Shown here in pieces: positions 17,856-26,201 of a stretch of DNA of 64,000 nt. Origin of the DNA: Chloroflexota bacterium (GTDB taxonomy: Bacteria; Chloroflexota; Anaerolineae; Anaerolineales; Villigracilaceae); assembly GCA_016234555.1 (NCBI GenBank), contig JACRBJ010000012.1, positions 62,001 to 126,000 of the forward strand, given 5' to 3'. Numbering within the stretch: position 1 is the first letter of the stretch; each line of letters opens with the position of its first letter. The notes under the pieces were generated by a model, which saw only the letters and a program-made list of their open reading frames with translations, did not search any database and was not told where the DNA came from. The position numbers were made by a program, and so were the translations under genes.

Positions 17856-20627
17856 ATGATAAATCTAAAAATCAATGGCAAGGAAGTACAAGTATTAGAA
17901 GGAAAGACCGTCTTGCAAGCCGCAGCACAAGCCGGCGTAACCATCCCTACCTTGTGCAACCATCCTGACCTTCATGCCACAGGTGGGTGCCGTATTTGCG
18001 TGGTGGATGTTAAAGGTTGGCGAACGCCGATGGCTTCTTGCACCCTGCCCGCCGGCGAAGGAATGGAAGTCGAGACCCACAGTCCAGCTATCGAGAAATC
18101 ACGCAAAACCATTTTGGAATTACTTCTTGCCAATCATCCACAGGATTGTCTGACATGCGATGTTAGCGGTTCTTGCGAATTGCAGGATTTGGCTTACCAG
18201 TACCAGGTGCAGGTTCCGGAATGGGGCAGCAAGGGCACACGTTTCAAGGCGGATAGCGACCCCAACCCATTCGTGCGAGTGGATTTGAACAGGTGCATCC
18301 AATGCACGCGCTGTGTTCGGGCTTGTGCTGAAATCCAGGGACGCTTTGTTTGGACGATGGCTGAACGTGGTTTCGAAACCCACCCTGTGGCTGGAGCCGA
18401 CACCGATATGATTGATGCAGGATGTGAATCCTGCGGTGCTTGTGCAGCCTATTGTCCCACCGGTGCCCTTTCCGACAAGATGTCCTATGGCTGTGGGCGT
18501 ACCCACCAGGTTAAGAAAGTCCTCACCACTTGTACATTCTGCGGCGTGGGCTGCCAGTTCGAACTTAATGTCAAGAACGGCAAGATCATTCGTGTCACAT
18601 CCACCACCAAGGCGCCTGTTAACGGAAATCATCTTTGTGTGAAGGGCCGTTACGGATATGACTTCGTTCACCATCCCGATCGCCTGACCAAACCGAAGGT
18701 TCGCCGTTATCTTTTGGACGGAAAGAAGAAGAGCACCAAGGGCAAGCCATGGGAATGGGTCGAAACCGAGTGGGATACCGCTCTTGACCTGGCGGCGAAG
18801 AAGCTGCATGGCATCCGCACCAAACACGGCGCGGATAGCGTTGGCGTTCTGACTTCAGCCAAATGCACCAACGAAGAAAACTATTTGATGAACAAATTCG
18901 CGCGGCAGGTCATAGGAACGAATAATATAGACCACTGCGCCCGTCTCTGACACTCCAGCACTGTGGCCGGTCTGGCCACTTCCTTTGGCTCGGGCGCGAT
19001 GTCCAACTCGATGGACGATGTTGCCGAATATGCAAAACTACTGTTCATCATCGGTTCCAACACCACCGAACAACACCCCGTCTTTGGCGCCAGATTGCGT
19101 CAGGCGGTACTTCAGCGTGGGGCAAAGCTCATCGTTGCCGACCCGCGCCGTATTGATATTACCGACTTTGCCACCATGCACCTGCGCCAGAAGTCCGGCA
19201 CCGATATCGCCTTGATCAACGGGTTGATGTATCTCATCCTTGAAAATGGCTGGGAGGATAAGGCCTTCATCGAGGAACGCTGCGAAAACTTCGATGAGTT
19301 CAAAGCCACTGTCATGCAGTACCCGCCGGAGAAAGTCAGCGAGATCACCGGTATTTCGGTCGAGGACCTGCGTCAGGCTGCCCAACTGATGGGCGAAAAC
19401 CACCCGATGGCAGTGATATGGGCGATGGGTATCACCCAGCACATCGTCGGCGTGCGTAATGTGATGGATTTGGCAAACCTGCAAATGCTGCTCGGTAACA
19501 TGGGCAAGCCTGGTGGCGGCGTCAACCCGCTGCGCGGACAGAACAATGTGCAGGGCGCCTGCGATATGGGCGGTTTGCCGAATGTTTACCCCGCCTATCA
19601 ACCCGTCATCAACGAGGAAGCCCAGGCGAAATTCCAGAAGGCATGGGGCGCAACCGGCAACACAAAGGTCGGTCTTACCGTCACCGAAATGATGCCCGGT
19701 ATTCCCGAGGGCAAAATCCATGCCCTGTATGTGCTTGGTGAAAACCCGGTCATGTCCGACCCGGACAGCGCCCACATCCGGCACTGTCTCGAGGAGGTTG
19801 ACCTGTTCATCTTGCAGGAAATCTTCCCCACCGAAACCGCTGCGTATGCCGACATTCTCCTGCCCGGCGTGACCTTTGTTGAAAAGACGGGCACCTTCAC
19901 CAATACCGAGCGTCGCGTGCAGATGGTGCATAAAGCTGTTGAACCGGTTGGCGAAGCGCGTGATGACTGGAAAATTACTGCTGACCTTGCCAGACGCATC
20001 CTGGCATTGGGTGGGCGCGACCTGCTGGCTGATGCCCCGCTCAAGGGCTGGGACTACGCCTCAAGTGAGCAGATCATGGCGGAAGTAAGCAAGGTGGCGC
20101 CCAGTTATACAGGTGTCAGCCACGCCCGCCTCGACAATGGGGAGCGTCTGCAATGGCCCGTCCCGGCGGCAGACCACCCAGGCACGCCCATTTTGCACGC
20201 CAAGGCTTTCTCGCGCGGCAAAGGCAAGTTCATGCCCATTGACTTTGTGCCCGCTCCTGAACTGCCGGACGACGAGTACCCCTTCATTCTAAACACTGGG
20301 CGCGTCATCTACCACTGGCATGGCGGCGAAATGACCCGTCGCGCCAAGGGCATCATGGAAGCCTATGGGCATCCATTGATCGAGATCAATCCCGACGACG
20401 CTGCCAAGCTGGGTATCAACGGCAATAAGACCCTGCGTGTCACCTCACGGCGCGGCGTTATCGAATCCGAAGCCTGGGTGACCGACCGTGTTCCACCCGG
20501 CATGGTGTACGCCAATTTCCACTTCCCCGAAGCCTCTGCCAACGAATTGACTATCGCAGCGCTCGACCCGACATCGAAGATTCCCGAATACAAGGTCTGC
20601 GCCGTGAAGGTTGAATTGGTCAAGTAG
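17856..20627 (+). CDS. fdhA: Selenocysteine formate dehydrogenase catalytic subunit (UGA = Sec365)
   Basis: A single reading frame runs from the ATG at 17856 (AAGGAG 7 nt upstream) to 20627, interrupted only by TGA at 18948-18950. This gives 923 residues with Sec at 365. The TGA falls where formate dehydrogenases carry catalytic Sec or Cys, in R-L-U-H-S-S-T-V-A-G-L-A. Domains in order: [2Fe-2S] ferredoxin with cysteines at about 34-63; a NuoG-type His-Cys [4Fe-4S] (HPQDCLTC near 93); two [4Fe-4S] motifs (CIQCTRCVRAC and CESCGACAAYCP); the molybdopterin Fe4S4 domain (CTFCGVGCQF); the bis-MGD catalytic domain; and a C-terminal dinucleotide-binding domain. It oxidises formate or reduces CO2 in the cytoplasm with the NuoE and NuoF proteins. 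Ordinary gene callers will split it into 364- and 554-residue pieces. Confidence 0.95.
18948..18990 (+). promoter_or_regulatory. Bacterial SECIS element of fdhA
   Basis: After the TGA, 18 nt lead to the loop GGTCT (18969-18973), flanked by a perfect 6-bp stem GTGGCC (18963-18968) and GGCCAC (18974-18979). As I recall it, the E. coli fdhF SECIS also has GGUCU in its apical loop at the same 18-nt distance. The hairpin would bind SelB and direct selenocysteine insertion. Confidence 0.85.
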
Positions 20628-20640
20628 GTGCTCATGAATG

Positions 20641-20666
20641 GTGGTGGATGTTCAAACATCCACCAC
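20641..20666 (+). terminator. Intercistronic hairpin between fdhA and the ferritin-like gene
   Basis: GTGGTGGATG and CATCCACCAC pair over 10 bp around the loop TTCAAA. No T-run follows (ACAAAACAGG), so it is more likely an mRNA processing or stability hairpin or a leaky terminator than a full stop. It could explain different levels of the upstream and downstream genes. Confidence 0.45.
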
Positions 20667-20685
20667 CACAAAACAGGAGAGTTTT

Positions 20686-21168
20686 ATGAATATCAAAAAA
20701 ATTCTTGAATACGCCCTTGAACGCGAACATGAAGGCAAGCGCTTTTTTAGTGAAAATGCGGAACGCCTGCAAAATGCTGCAGCGCAGAGCGCCTTTAAGG
20801 CAATTGCGGAAGAAGAACAGCGTCACATTGAATATATCTCAGACCAAATTGCTGCTCTTAACTCCGGCGCCGAAGCCCCGTCTCCTGAACTGCCTAAATC
20901 TGGTTTCTTCGCTGACCGTGCTGAAAGCCAAAGTATCATCGATACTGTTGCTGAAGCCATGGTTGCCGATCTGCCTGTGTTGCGTATGGCATATCTGATC
21001 GAGCGTGACTTTGCGGAATTTTATGCAATGGCCGCCGGCAAATCCGAAGGAAAAGCCAAAGAGATTCTCGACATGCTTAGCAACTGGGAAAGCGGGCATG
21101 AGCGCCTGTTCAAACGTATGCACGATCAGGCGTTTGAACAATACGCGCAAATGCCATGGGGTGGGTAA
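20686..21168 (+). CDS. Ferritin-like (rubrerythrin-type) diiron protein
   Basis: This 160-residue helical protein carries two E-x(n)-E-x-x-H style half-sites (EREHEGKRFF with EEEQRHIEY; IERDFAEFY with WESGHERL), as in the erythrin domain of rubrerythrins. It lacks the C-terminal rubredoxin domain. GGAG precedes the ATG at 20686; the longer in-frame start at 20638 would run through the hairpin and is rejected. It probably removes peroxide or handles iron to protect the oxygen-sensitive formate dehydrogenase (inference from context). Confidence 0.82.
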   Translation: MNIKKILEYALEREHEGKRFFSENAERLQNAAAQSAFKAIAEEEQRHIEYISDQIAALNSGAEAPSPELPKSGFFADRAESQSIIDTVAEAMVADLPVLRMAYLIERDFAEFYAMAAGKSEGKAKEILDMLSNWESGHERLFKRMHDQAFEQYAQMPWGG

Positions 21169-21176
21169 GTTCGAAA

Positions 21177-21977
21177 ATGAAGATTGAAAACCGCCAGCCT
21201 CAATTCCTGCACTATAGTGCAGGGAAATGGGACATATTGGACAAGGGCGTCATCGTCGAAAAGCCAGTTTCATTGACCGTAAATGGTCAGGTCTGGCTGA
21301 CTTTGATGTGCACACCCATTGACCTGGAAGCCTTGGCGGTTGGATTCTTGTTTAACGAAGGTGTCCTGAAGAGCAAAGACGAAGTCGAACTGGTTCAGGT
21401 TTGCCAGCAAGGCGACAATGTCGATGTCTGGCTCAAACACCCGGTCGATCAACCCAAAGATTGGCGGCGCACCAGCGGTTGCACAGGCGGGGCAACATCT
21501 GTGATTCTTGAACAGATGCATCCCGAACTTAAAAATGGGCTTGTCCTGACACCCGAGACAATCCAAACCCATATTGAAACCCTGCTTGAATCGCAAAGTC
21601 TGTATCGGGAAGTGGGTGGGGTTCACACTTCGATTCTGTCAGATGGAAAGCATGTGATTGCATCTGGAGAAGACGTGGGGCGGCACAATTCGCTGGATAA
21701 AATTGCCGGAAAGTGTCTGCTCAGCGATCTGCAACCCGCACGAAAGATTTTAGTCACCACTGGCCGTGTAAGTTCGGAGATGATCCAAAAAGCCGCGCGG
21801 ATCGGGGCGGCAATCGTCATTTCGCGCACCTCGGCCAGTTCTCTTTCGGTAAAGCTTGCGGATAAATGGGGTATCACCCTCATAGGTTATGCCCGGCACA
21901 ACCAATTTATCGTCTACACACACTCTGGAAGAATCTTGCAGTCCGCAGAGAGTGTCTATACTGCAACCCTGCCTTAG
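21177..21977 (+). CDS. fdhD: FdhD-type sulfurtransferase for formate dehydrogenase maturation
   Basis: The 266-residue protein shows FdhD hallmarks: PxxLEALAVGFLFNEG-like (PIDLEALAVGFLFNEG), a cysteine loop SGCTGGATS, and SGEDVGRHNSLDKIAGK near the C-terminal half. FdhD transfers sulfur from a cysteine desulfurase to the bis-MGD cofactor and is needed for formate dehydrogenase activity. ATG 21177 is 8 nt after the preceding stop; an ATG at 21156 overlaps that gene and is less likely. Its presence supports formate dehydrogenase as the real product of the upstream selenoprotein gene. Confidence 0.9.
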   Translation: MKIENRQPQFLHYSAGKWDILDKGVIVEKPVSLTVNGQVWLTLMCTPIDLEALAVGFLFNEGVLKSKDEVELVQVCQQGDNVDVWLKHPVDQPKDWRRTSGCTGGATSVILEQMHPELKNGLVLTPETIQTHIETLLESQSLYREVGGVHTSILSDGKHVIASGEDVGRHNSLDKIAGKCLLSDLQPARKILVTTGRVSSEMIQKAARIGAAIVISRTSASSLSVKLADKWGITLIGYARHNQFIVYTHSGRILQSAESVYTATLP

Positions 21978-22071
21978 GAGGCTTAAACCATATACGAGTC
22001 ATTAAATTGCACCTATCTTTTCCAAATTGAAACATCAAGACCAAATAATACATTAATAAGGAGAATTGTTC

Positions 22072-22962
22072 ATGACTGACCAAATTTCATTCGATGCCAT
22101 TTTGCCACCCGGCATGGCAGCCAAGGCTGAAGACCTCGGCGTCAAGAAAGCCAACCTGAAAGCCGCCAACATGTTCGCGCTGGCGGTCCTTGCTGGTGCG
22201 TTTATCGGCATCGGCGCCATCTTTGCCACCACCGTTGCCGCTGGCGGCATGTCTGTCAAAGACGCCGCTGGTGCGGCTGCCTTCTCGACCGGCCTGCCCT
22301 ACGGTGTGACCCGCCTGCTCGTCGGTCTCGTCTTTTCTGTTGGACTCATCCTGGTCGTCGTTGGCGGCGCGGAACTGTTCACCGGCAACACCCTGATTAC
22401 CATGGCATACGCCAGCAAGAAGGTGACACTGGCGCAATTGCTTCGCAATTGGGGTATTGTTTATGTCGGCAACCTGGTTGGCTCAGTTCTGACAGCTTAT
22501 ATCGTTTTCCTTGGAAAGCAGTATTCCTTTGGCAGTGGTGCCATTGGATTGGCCGCCCTGAACATTGGTGAAGCCAAGACCGCGCTGACCTTTGTCCAGG
22601 CTGTAGCCTTGGGTATCATGTGTAACGCCCTGGTTTGCATGGCTGTCTGGATGTGCTACAGCGCCCGCACCACCACCGACAAGATCCTGGCAATCATCCC
22701 TCCCATCTCCTGCTTCGTAGCCGCCGGTTTCGAGCACAGCATTGCCAATATGTACTTCATTCCGGTCGCCCTGTTCATCAAGGATTTTGGCGATCCCAAA
22801 TTCTTCGAGACAATTGGCAAGACCGCTGCAGACTTCCCGCACCTGACCTGGGGTAACTTCTTCCTCGCCAATCTGTTGCCAGTCACCATCGGTAACATCA
22901 TTGGCGGTGCCATCATGGTCGGCATGGTCTATTGGTTTGTGTACATCCGCAAGACCGACTAA
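22072..22962 (+). CDS. focA: Formate/nitrite transporter family channel (FocA-like)
   Basis: The 296-residue integral membrane protein has six hydrophobic helices and the FNT motifs GGAELFTGNTL and NALVCMAVWM. AAGGAG lies 7 nt before the ATG at 22072; the in-frame TTG at 22066 is rejected. FNT proteins are pentameric formate channels. Placed at the end of the formate dehydrogenase operon and followed by a terminator, it most likely exports or imports formate. Nitrite or hydrosulfide are less likely given the context. Confidence 0.9.
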   Translation: MTDQISFDAILPPGMAAKAEDLGVKKANLKAANMFALAVLAGAFIGIGAIFATTVAAGGMSVKDAAGAAAFSTGLPYGVTRLLVGLVFSVGLILVVVGGAELFTGNTLITMAYASKKVTLAQLLRNWGIVYVGNLVGSVLTAYIVFLGKQYSFGSGAIGLAALNIGEAKTALTFVQAVALGIMCNALVCMAVWMCYSARTTTDKILAIIPPISCFVAAGFEHSIANMYFIPVALFIKDFGDPKFFETIGKTAADFPHLTWGNFFLANLLPVTIGNIIGGAIMVGMVYWFVYIRKTD

Positions 22963-22990
22963 AGACCATTTTAGACTGAACGTTCGTGAA

Positions 22991-23018
22991 CTGCCGGAGC
23001 ATCCTCCGGCAGTTTTTT
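22991..23018 (+). terminator. Rho-independent terminator of the formate dehydrogenase operon
   Basis: CTGCCGGAG (22991-22999) pairs perfectly with CTCCGGCAG (23004-23012) around a 4-nt loop and is followed by six T residues. Confidence 0.92.
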
Positions 23019-23034
23019 GTCGGTTCGGGCAAGT

Positions 23035-23054
23035 TATAATACTGGCATTGGAGA
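23035..23054 (+). promoter_or_regulatory. -10 box and ribosome site for the NarL-type kinase
   Basis: TATAAT at 23035-23040 is followed by GGAGA at 23050-23054, which lies 6 nt before the TTG start at 23061. I could not assign a -35 box; the terminator of the upstream operon occupies that position. Confidence 0.5.
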
Positions 23055-23060
23055 TAATCC

Positions 23061-24671
23061 TTGCTGCCAAATAAATCTTCCGCAAGTCCAGCCAGTCTGG
23101 CTTCCGACCGACCCTATACACAAGGCCTGCAACAGGCATTCAGCCGCATTGCCGATGAGTTGAGCCATGCCATCAAAGCCTCTGGAAGTTACGTTTATAC
23201 GGTTGGACAATACCAGAGCTTCACGCCCCTGGTGGCTGGTGGGTCTATTACTGATGCCGAACATGCCTTGTTTTTATCAAAGGCAATTTACCCTGAAACG
23301 GATGTGTTGGCGTATCGCATCATTGCAAACCCGGTTACCTTGTTTTCGAATCAGGTGCAGACCGACCAGCGTATGACGCCATCGATTTTGACCGAATTAA
23401 TGGCTTCGGCGGCCGTGGCGGTTCCCGTTATCAGCGGAGAGGAATTAATCGGTTTATTATTGATTGTCCGCTGCGGCGATGAAGTCAATGACTTTACCCC
23501 CGCTGAAATCCGTCTGGCTGAATGGTTTGCCACCGCCATCGCTCTGGCTTTGGAAAATGGAAGTCTCTATCAGAAGGCGCAAAAACGCCTTTCTGAAAGC
23601 AAGGCGTTGCATCAGGTGACGCTTGCCATCCTGCAAAAACTTGAATTGGATGAAGTTCTTCAAATCATTTGCGATGAAGCCCAGCGGATGACCTCTTCCT
23701 CAGGGAGTGCAATCGCGCTTATCGAAAGTGAAGACCGTTTGCGGGTCATGTATTGCGCGGGCGAGACTCCTGAAAAGCCCGGTCGCGTTGCATTCGGACA
23801 GTCAAACCTGGGGTTGGCAATTTCCCGAACAGAGCCTTTGGTCATCAACAATGTGTTTCAAGGGCGGGAAGGGGAGTTGGGACAGGGTGCGCCAGTCTCC
23901 ATGCTGGCATTGCCCCTGCGGGTGCAGGGCAACAGCATTGGAATTCTCGCCGTATTCAAAGCAAAGGTGTTTGAGCAGGATGATGTTCGTTTGATGCGCG
24001 TGTTTGCCGGGCAGGCAGCAGTGGCTGTTGACCATGCGCAGTTGACTCATCAAGTGCATGAGATGGCAATTTTGGAGGAACGTCAGCGCCTTTCGCGTGA
24101 GTTGCATGACTCGGTCAACCAGTTGTTGTATGGCATCTCTTTATATACCGAAGCCGCCACGCGGCAATTGGAGCAGGGCGATTCCGCAGCTGCACAGCGT
24201 CACCTGAAGAATATTGGCGAATCAGCGCAGGAAGCGCTTAAAGAAATGCGTATGTTGATCTTTGAATTGCGTCCCTCGGCTTTGTCACAAATGGGTTTGC
24301 ATGACTCGCTCAGTCAGCGCCTGAAAGCCGTCGAAGAGCAGCTGGGTTTGCAGCCCTCATTCAAATGGCGTGTAAACGTCCCCCTTGATCGCCACATCGA
24401 AGAAGCCTTGTATGGAATCACCCAGGAAGCCCTGAACAATGTCGTTCGTCATGCCAGGGCTCATTCAGTTACTGTCCATTTGGTGCAGAGCGGACAAACA
24501 CTTATCCTGAAAATCGAAGACGATGGCATTGGTTTTATCCCGGAACAAATTTCACCCAACAGCATGGGATTGAAAACGATGCGTGAACGTGCCGAGAGTT
24601 TGAACGCGCAGTTGAATATCGACAGCCTGCCGGAACAGGGGACTCGAATCACGGTGGAGATAAAGTTATGA
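23061..24671 (+). CDS. NarL-family sensor histidine kinase with two GAF-like domains
   Basis: The 536-residue soluble kinase starts with TTG, supported by GGAGA 6 nt upstream. Residues about 10-175 and 185-335 look like two GAF domains. The HisKA_3 box ERQRLSRELHDSVNQ puts the phospho-acceptor at His349. The HATPase has N box EALNNVVRHARA, G1 DDGIGF and a short GLKTMRERAESL. It overlaps the response regulator gene by 4 nt (ATGA), a clear pair. Its place between the formate dehydrogenase and hydrogenase operons makes redox or anaerobic control plausible, but the ligand is unknown. Confidence 0.9.
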   Translation: MLPNKSSASPASLASDRPYTQGLQQAFSRIADELSHAIKASGSYVYTVGQYQSFTPLVAGGSITDAEHALFLSKAIYPETDVLAYRIIANPVTLFSNQVQTDQRMTPSILTELMASAAVAVPVISGEELIGLLLIVRCGDEVNDFTPAEIRLAEWFATAIALALENGSLYQKAQKRLSESKALHQVTLAILQKLELDEVLQIICDEAQRMTSSSGSAIALIESEDRLRVMYCAGETPEKPGRVAFGQSNLGLAISRTEPLVINNVFQGREGELGQGAPVSMLALPLRVQGNSIGILAVFKAKVFEQDDVRLMRVFAGQAAVAVDHAQLTHQVHEMAILEERQRLSRELHDSVNQLLYGISLYTEAATRQLEQGDSAAAQRHLKNIGESAQEALKEMRMLIFELRPSALSQMGLHDSLSQRLKAVEEQLGLQPSFKWRVNVPLDRHIEEALYGITQEALNNVVRHARAHSVTVHLVQSGQTLILKIEDDGIGFIPEQISPNSMGLKTMRERAESLNAQLNIDSLPEQGTRITVEIKL

Positions 24672-25336
24672 GTAAAATGATTCGAATATTGGTTGTGGAT
24701 GACCATATCGTTGTCCGAAGAGGATTGATTGCCATGCTGGAAACCGAACCGGGGATGCAAATTGTCGGCGAGGCTGCGAATGGCGTCGAGGCGGTGGCGC
24801 AGGCTCGAAAATTGGTTCCGGATGTCGTTCTCATGGATTTGGTGATGCCGGTCATGGATGGCATCGAAGCCACGCGACAGATAAAGCAGGAGATGCCTTC
24901 TGTCAATATTTTGGTTTTGACCAGCTTCAGTACAAACGACAAAGTTATTCCCTCGCTCAACGCTGGAGCAATCGGTTATTTGCTCAAAGATTCGACCCCT
25001 GTCGACCTTGTGCAAGCCATTCACCAGGTCTCGCAAGGTGAAGGGTCGCTGTCCACAGCGGTCACTCGCCAGATTCTAGCCCAGCTTCAGACGCCAGTTG
25101 CATCTCCCGAACAGACTCCTGAAGTAGAACTGACCGAACGTGAGACTGAAGTGCTCAAATTCATTGCGCATGGTTACAGTAACGCTGAAATTGCCCGTTT
25201 GATGGTGGTCAGCAATGCCACGGTTCATACCCACGTCAGTCGAATCCTGTCCAAGTTGAATGTCTCCAGCCGTACCCAGGCAGCACTTTACGCGCTCAAA
25301 AAGAAGTTGGTCACTTTGGACGAATCTTCCAAATAA
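24668..25336 (+). CDS. NarL/LuxR-type response regulator
   Basis: The 222-residue regulator has an N-terminal receiver with acidic pair Asp11-Asp12, phospho-acceptor Asp57 (VVLMDLVMP) and conserved Lys in YLLKDSTP. Its C-terminal LuxR helix-turn-helix is LTERETEVLKFIAHGYSNAEIA. It overlaps its kinase by 4 nt. The adjacent hydrogenase and formate operons are candidate targets (inference). Confidence 0.93.
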   Translation: MSKMIRILVVDDHIVVRRGLIAMLETEPGMQIVGEAANGVEAVAQARKLVPDVVLMDLVMPVMDGIEATRQIKQEMPSVNILVLTSFSTNDKVIPSLNAGAIGYLLKDSTPVDLVQAIHQVSQGEGSLSTAVTRQILAQLQTPVASPEQTPEVELTERETEVLKFIAHGYSNAEIARLMVVSNATVHTHVSRILSKLNVSSRTQAALYALKKKLVTLDESSK

Positions 25337-25479
25337 AACCCTCCTGACGTAGAACATCGGGGTTATTTCTACCAAGCCGCCCGCGTCGGCTTAAGCCTGC
25401 ATAGCAGGTTTTGTAATCATGACACGGCGATGAAATCCCCGTGCGGATGCCTAAAAAGTCGCCCTGCGCGGCTTTTTTT
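25337..25479 (+). other. Structured intergenic stretch with serial hairpins
   Basis: The 143 nt after the response regulator can fold into consecutive hairpins: AACCC with GGGTT, AGCCG with CGGCT, CCTGC-ATA-GCAGG, CACGG with CCGTG, and a final terminator. I do not recognise a riboswitch or small RNA family in it. It may be a long 3' UTR, a small RNA gene or a leader upstream of hox. Confidence 0.4.
25457..25479 (+). terminator. Rho-independent terminator after the NarL-type pair
   Basis: AGTCGC (25457-25462) pairs with GCGGCT (25468-25473) including one G-T pair, around a 5-nt loop, and is followed by a T7 run. Confidence 0.75.
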
Positions 25480-25555
25480 GTTTCTCCCCAAAAATCATCA
25501 TTTTTATTGACTCGATTGACACCATTCTGCCGATGCCAGCTTTTACCTCACAACC

Positions 25556-25591
25556 TATACTGTAACCAGCTGTTTGAGAAAAAATTCACAA
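25556..25591 (+). promoter_or_regulatory. -10 box and strong Rex-like operator of the hox operon
   Basis: TATACT (25556-25561) serves as a -10 box with no clear -35 match. TTGAGAAAAAATTCACAA at 25574-25591 matches the Rex consensus TTGTGAANNNNTTCACAA at 13 of 14 fixed positions. It begins 12 nt after the -10 box, so it covers the early transcribed region. The hoxE ATG follows about 100 nt later. Confidence 0.65.
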
Positions 25592-25694
25592 TCATCCAAA
25601 GCCCGGATGAAAGATGACCTGCCTGACAGCATTATCGAAAACGATTTGTTAGGAATAATCGCTCAAAATTCTTATAACCGAGGGAACAGAAAAT

Positions 25695-26201
25695 ATGTTA
25701 ATTGCAAATCGCAAGATCGCCCCTCCCGACAGCGACAAACGCTGGAAAATTGTGGAAGCCACCATGCGCAAACAGGGTTACTCGCCCACCGCACTCATCG
25801 AGACCCTGCACACCATTCAGGAATCCTTTGGACACATCAGCGACGACGCGCTGAGGTTTGCATCTGAAAGCCTGAATGTGCCCCCCAGCAAGGCTTACGG
25901 TGTTGCCACTTTTTACAACCTGTTCAACATGATTCCGCTGGGAGAGCATGTCTTTTCGCTCTGCACGGGAACAGCTTGTTATGTCAAAGGCGCCGGGGAA
26001 GTACTCGAATTCATGAAGACCGAATATGGGCTGGAGCCCGGCCAGACCACACCAGACAACAAGCTGTCCTTTGTCGAAGCGCGCTGTGTAGGCTGCTGCG
26101 GACTCGCCCCTGTCATGCTTCTCGATGGGACTGTGGTCGGAAAGCTGACCCCTGACGAAATGAAGCAACGGATTAAGGAGTGGATGAGCCATGACCAATG
26201 A
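25695..26201 (+). CDS. hoxE: Bidirectional [NiFe] hydrogenase diaphorase subunit HoxE
   Basis: The 168-residue NuoE-type protein has [2Fe-2S] ligands in CTGTACYVKGAG and CVGCCGLAP. It is the first gene of an unbroken hoxEFUYH set, which identifies it as HoxE. It relays electrons between HoxF and HoxU. GAGGGAA stands upstream of the ATG. The 3' end overlaps hoxF by 11 nt. Confidence 0.92.
   Translation: MLIANRKIAPPDSDKRWKIVEATMRKQGYSPTALIETLHTIQESFGHISDDALRFASESLNVPPSKAYGVATFYNLFNMIPLGEHVFSLCTGTACYVKGAGEVLEFMKTEYGLEPGQTTPDNKLSFVEARCVGCCGLAPVMLLDGTVVGKLTPDEMKQRIKEWMSHDQ

Noticed and set aside
18948..18950. Premature stop making fdhA a pseudogene
   Set aside because: The frame continues with strong family conservation, the TGA sits at the catalytic Sec position, and a SECIS hairpin follows at the expected distance.
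25400..25479. Fluoride or cobalamin riboswitch because of GGCGATGAAATC
   Set aside because: Only a short fragment resembles the motif; the second conserved part and pseudoknot partners are missing, and the next genes are not typical targets.
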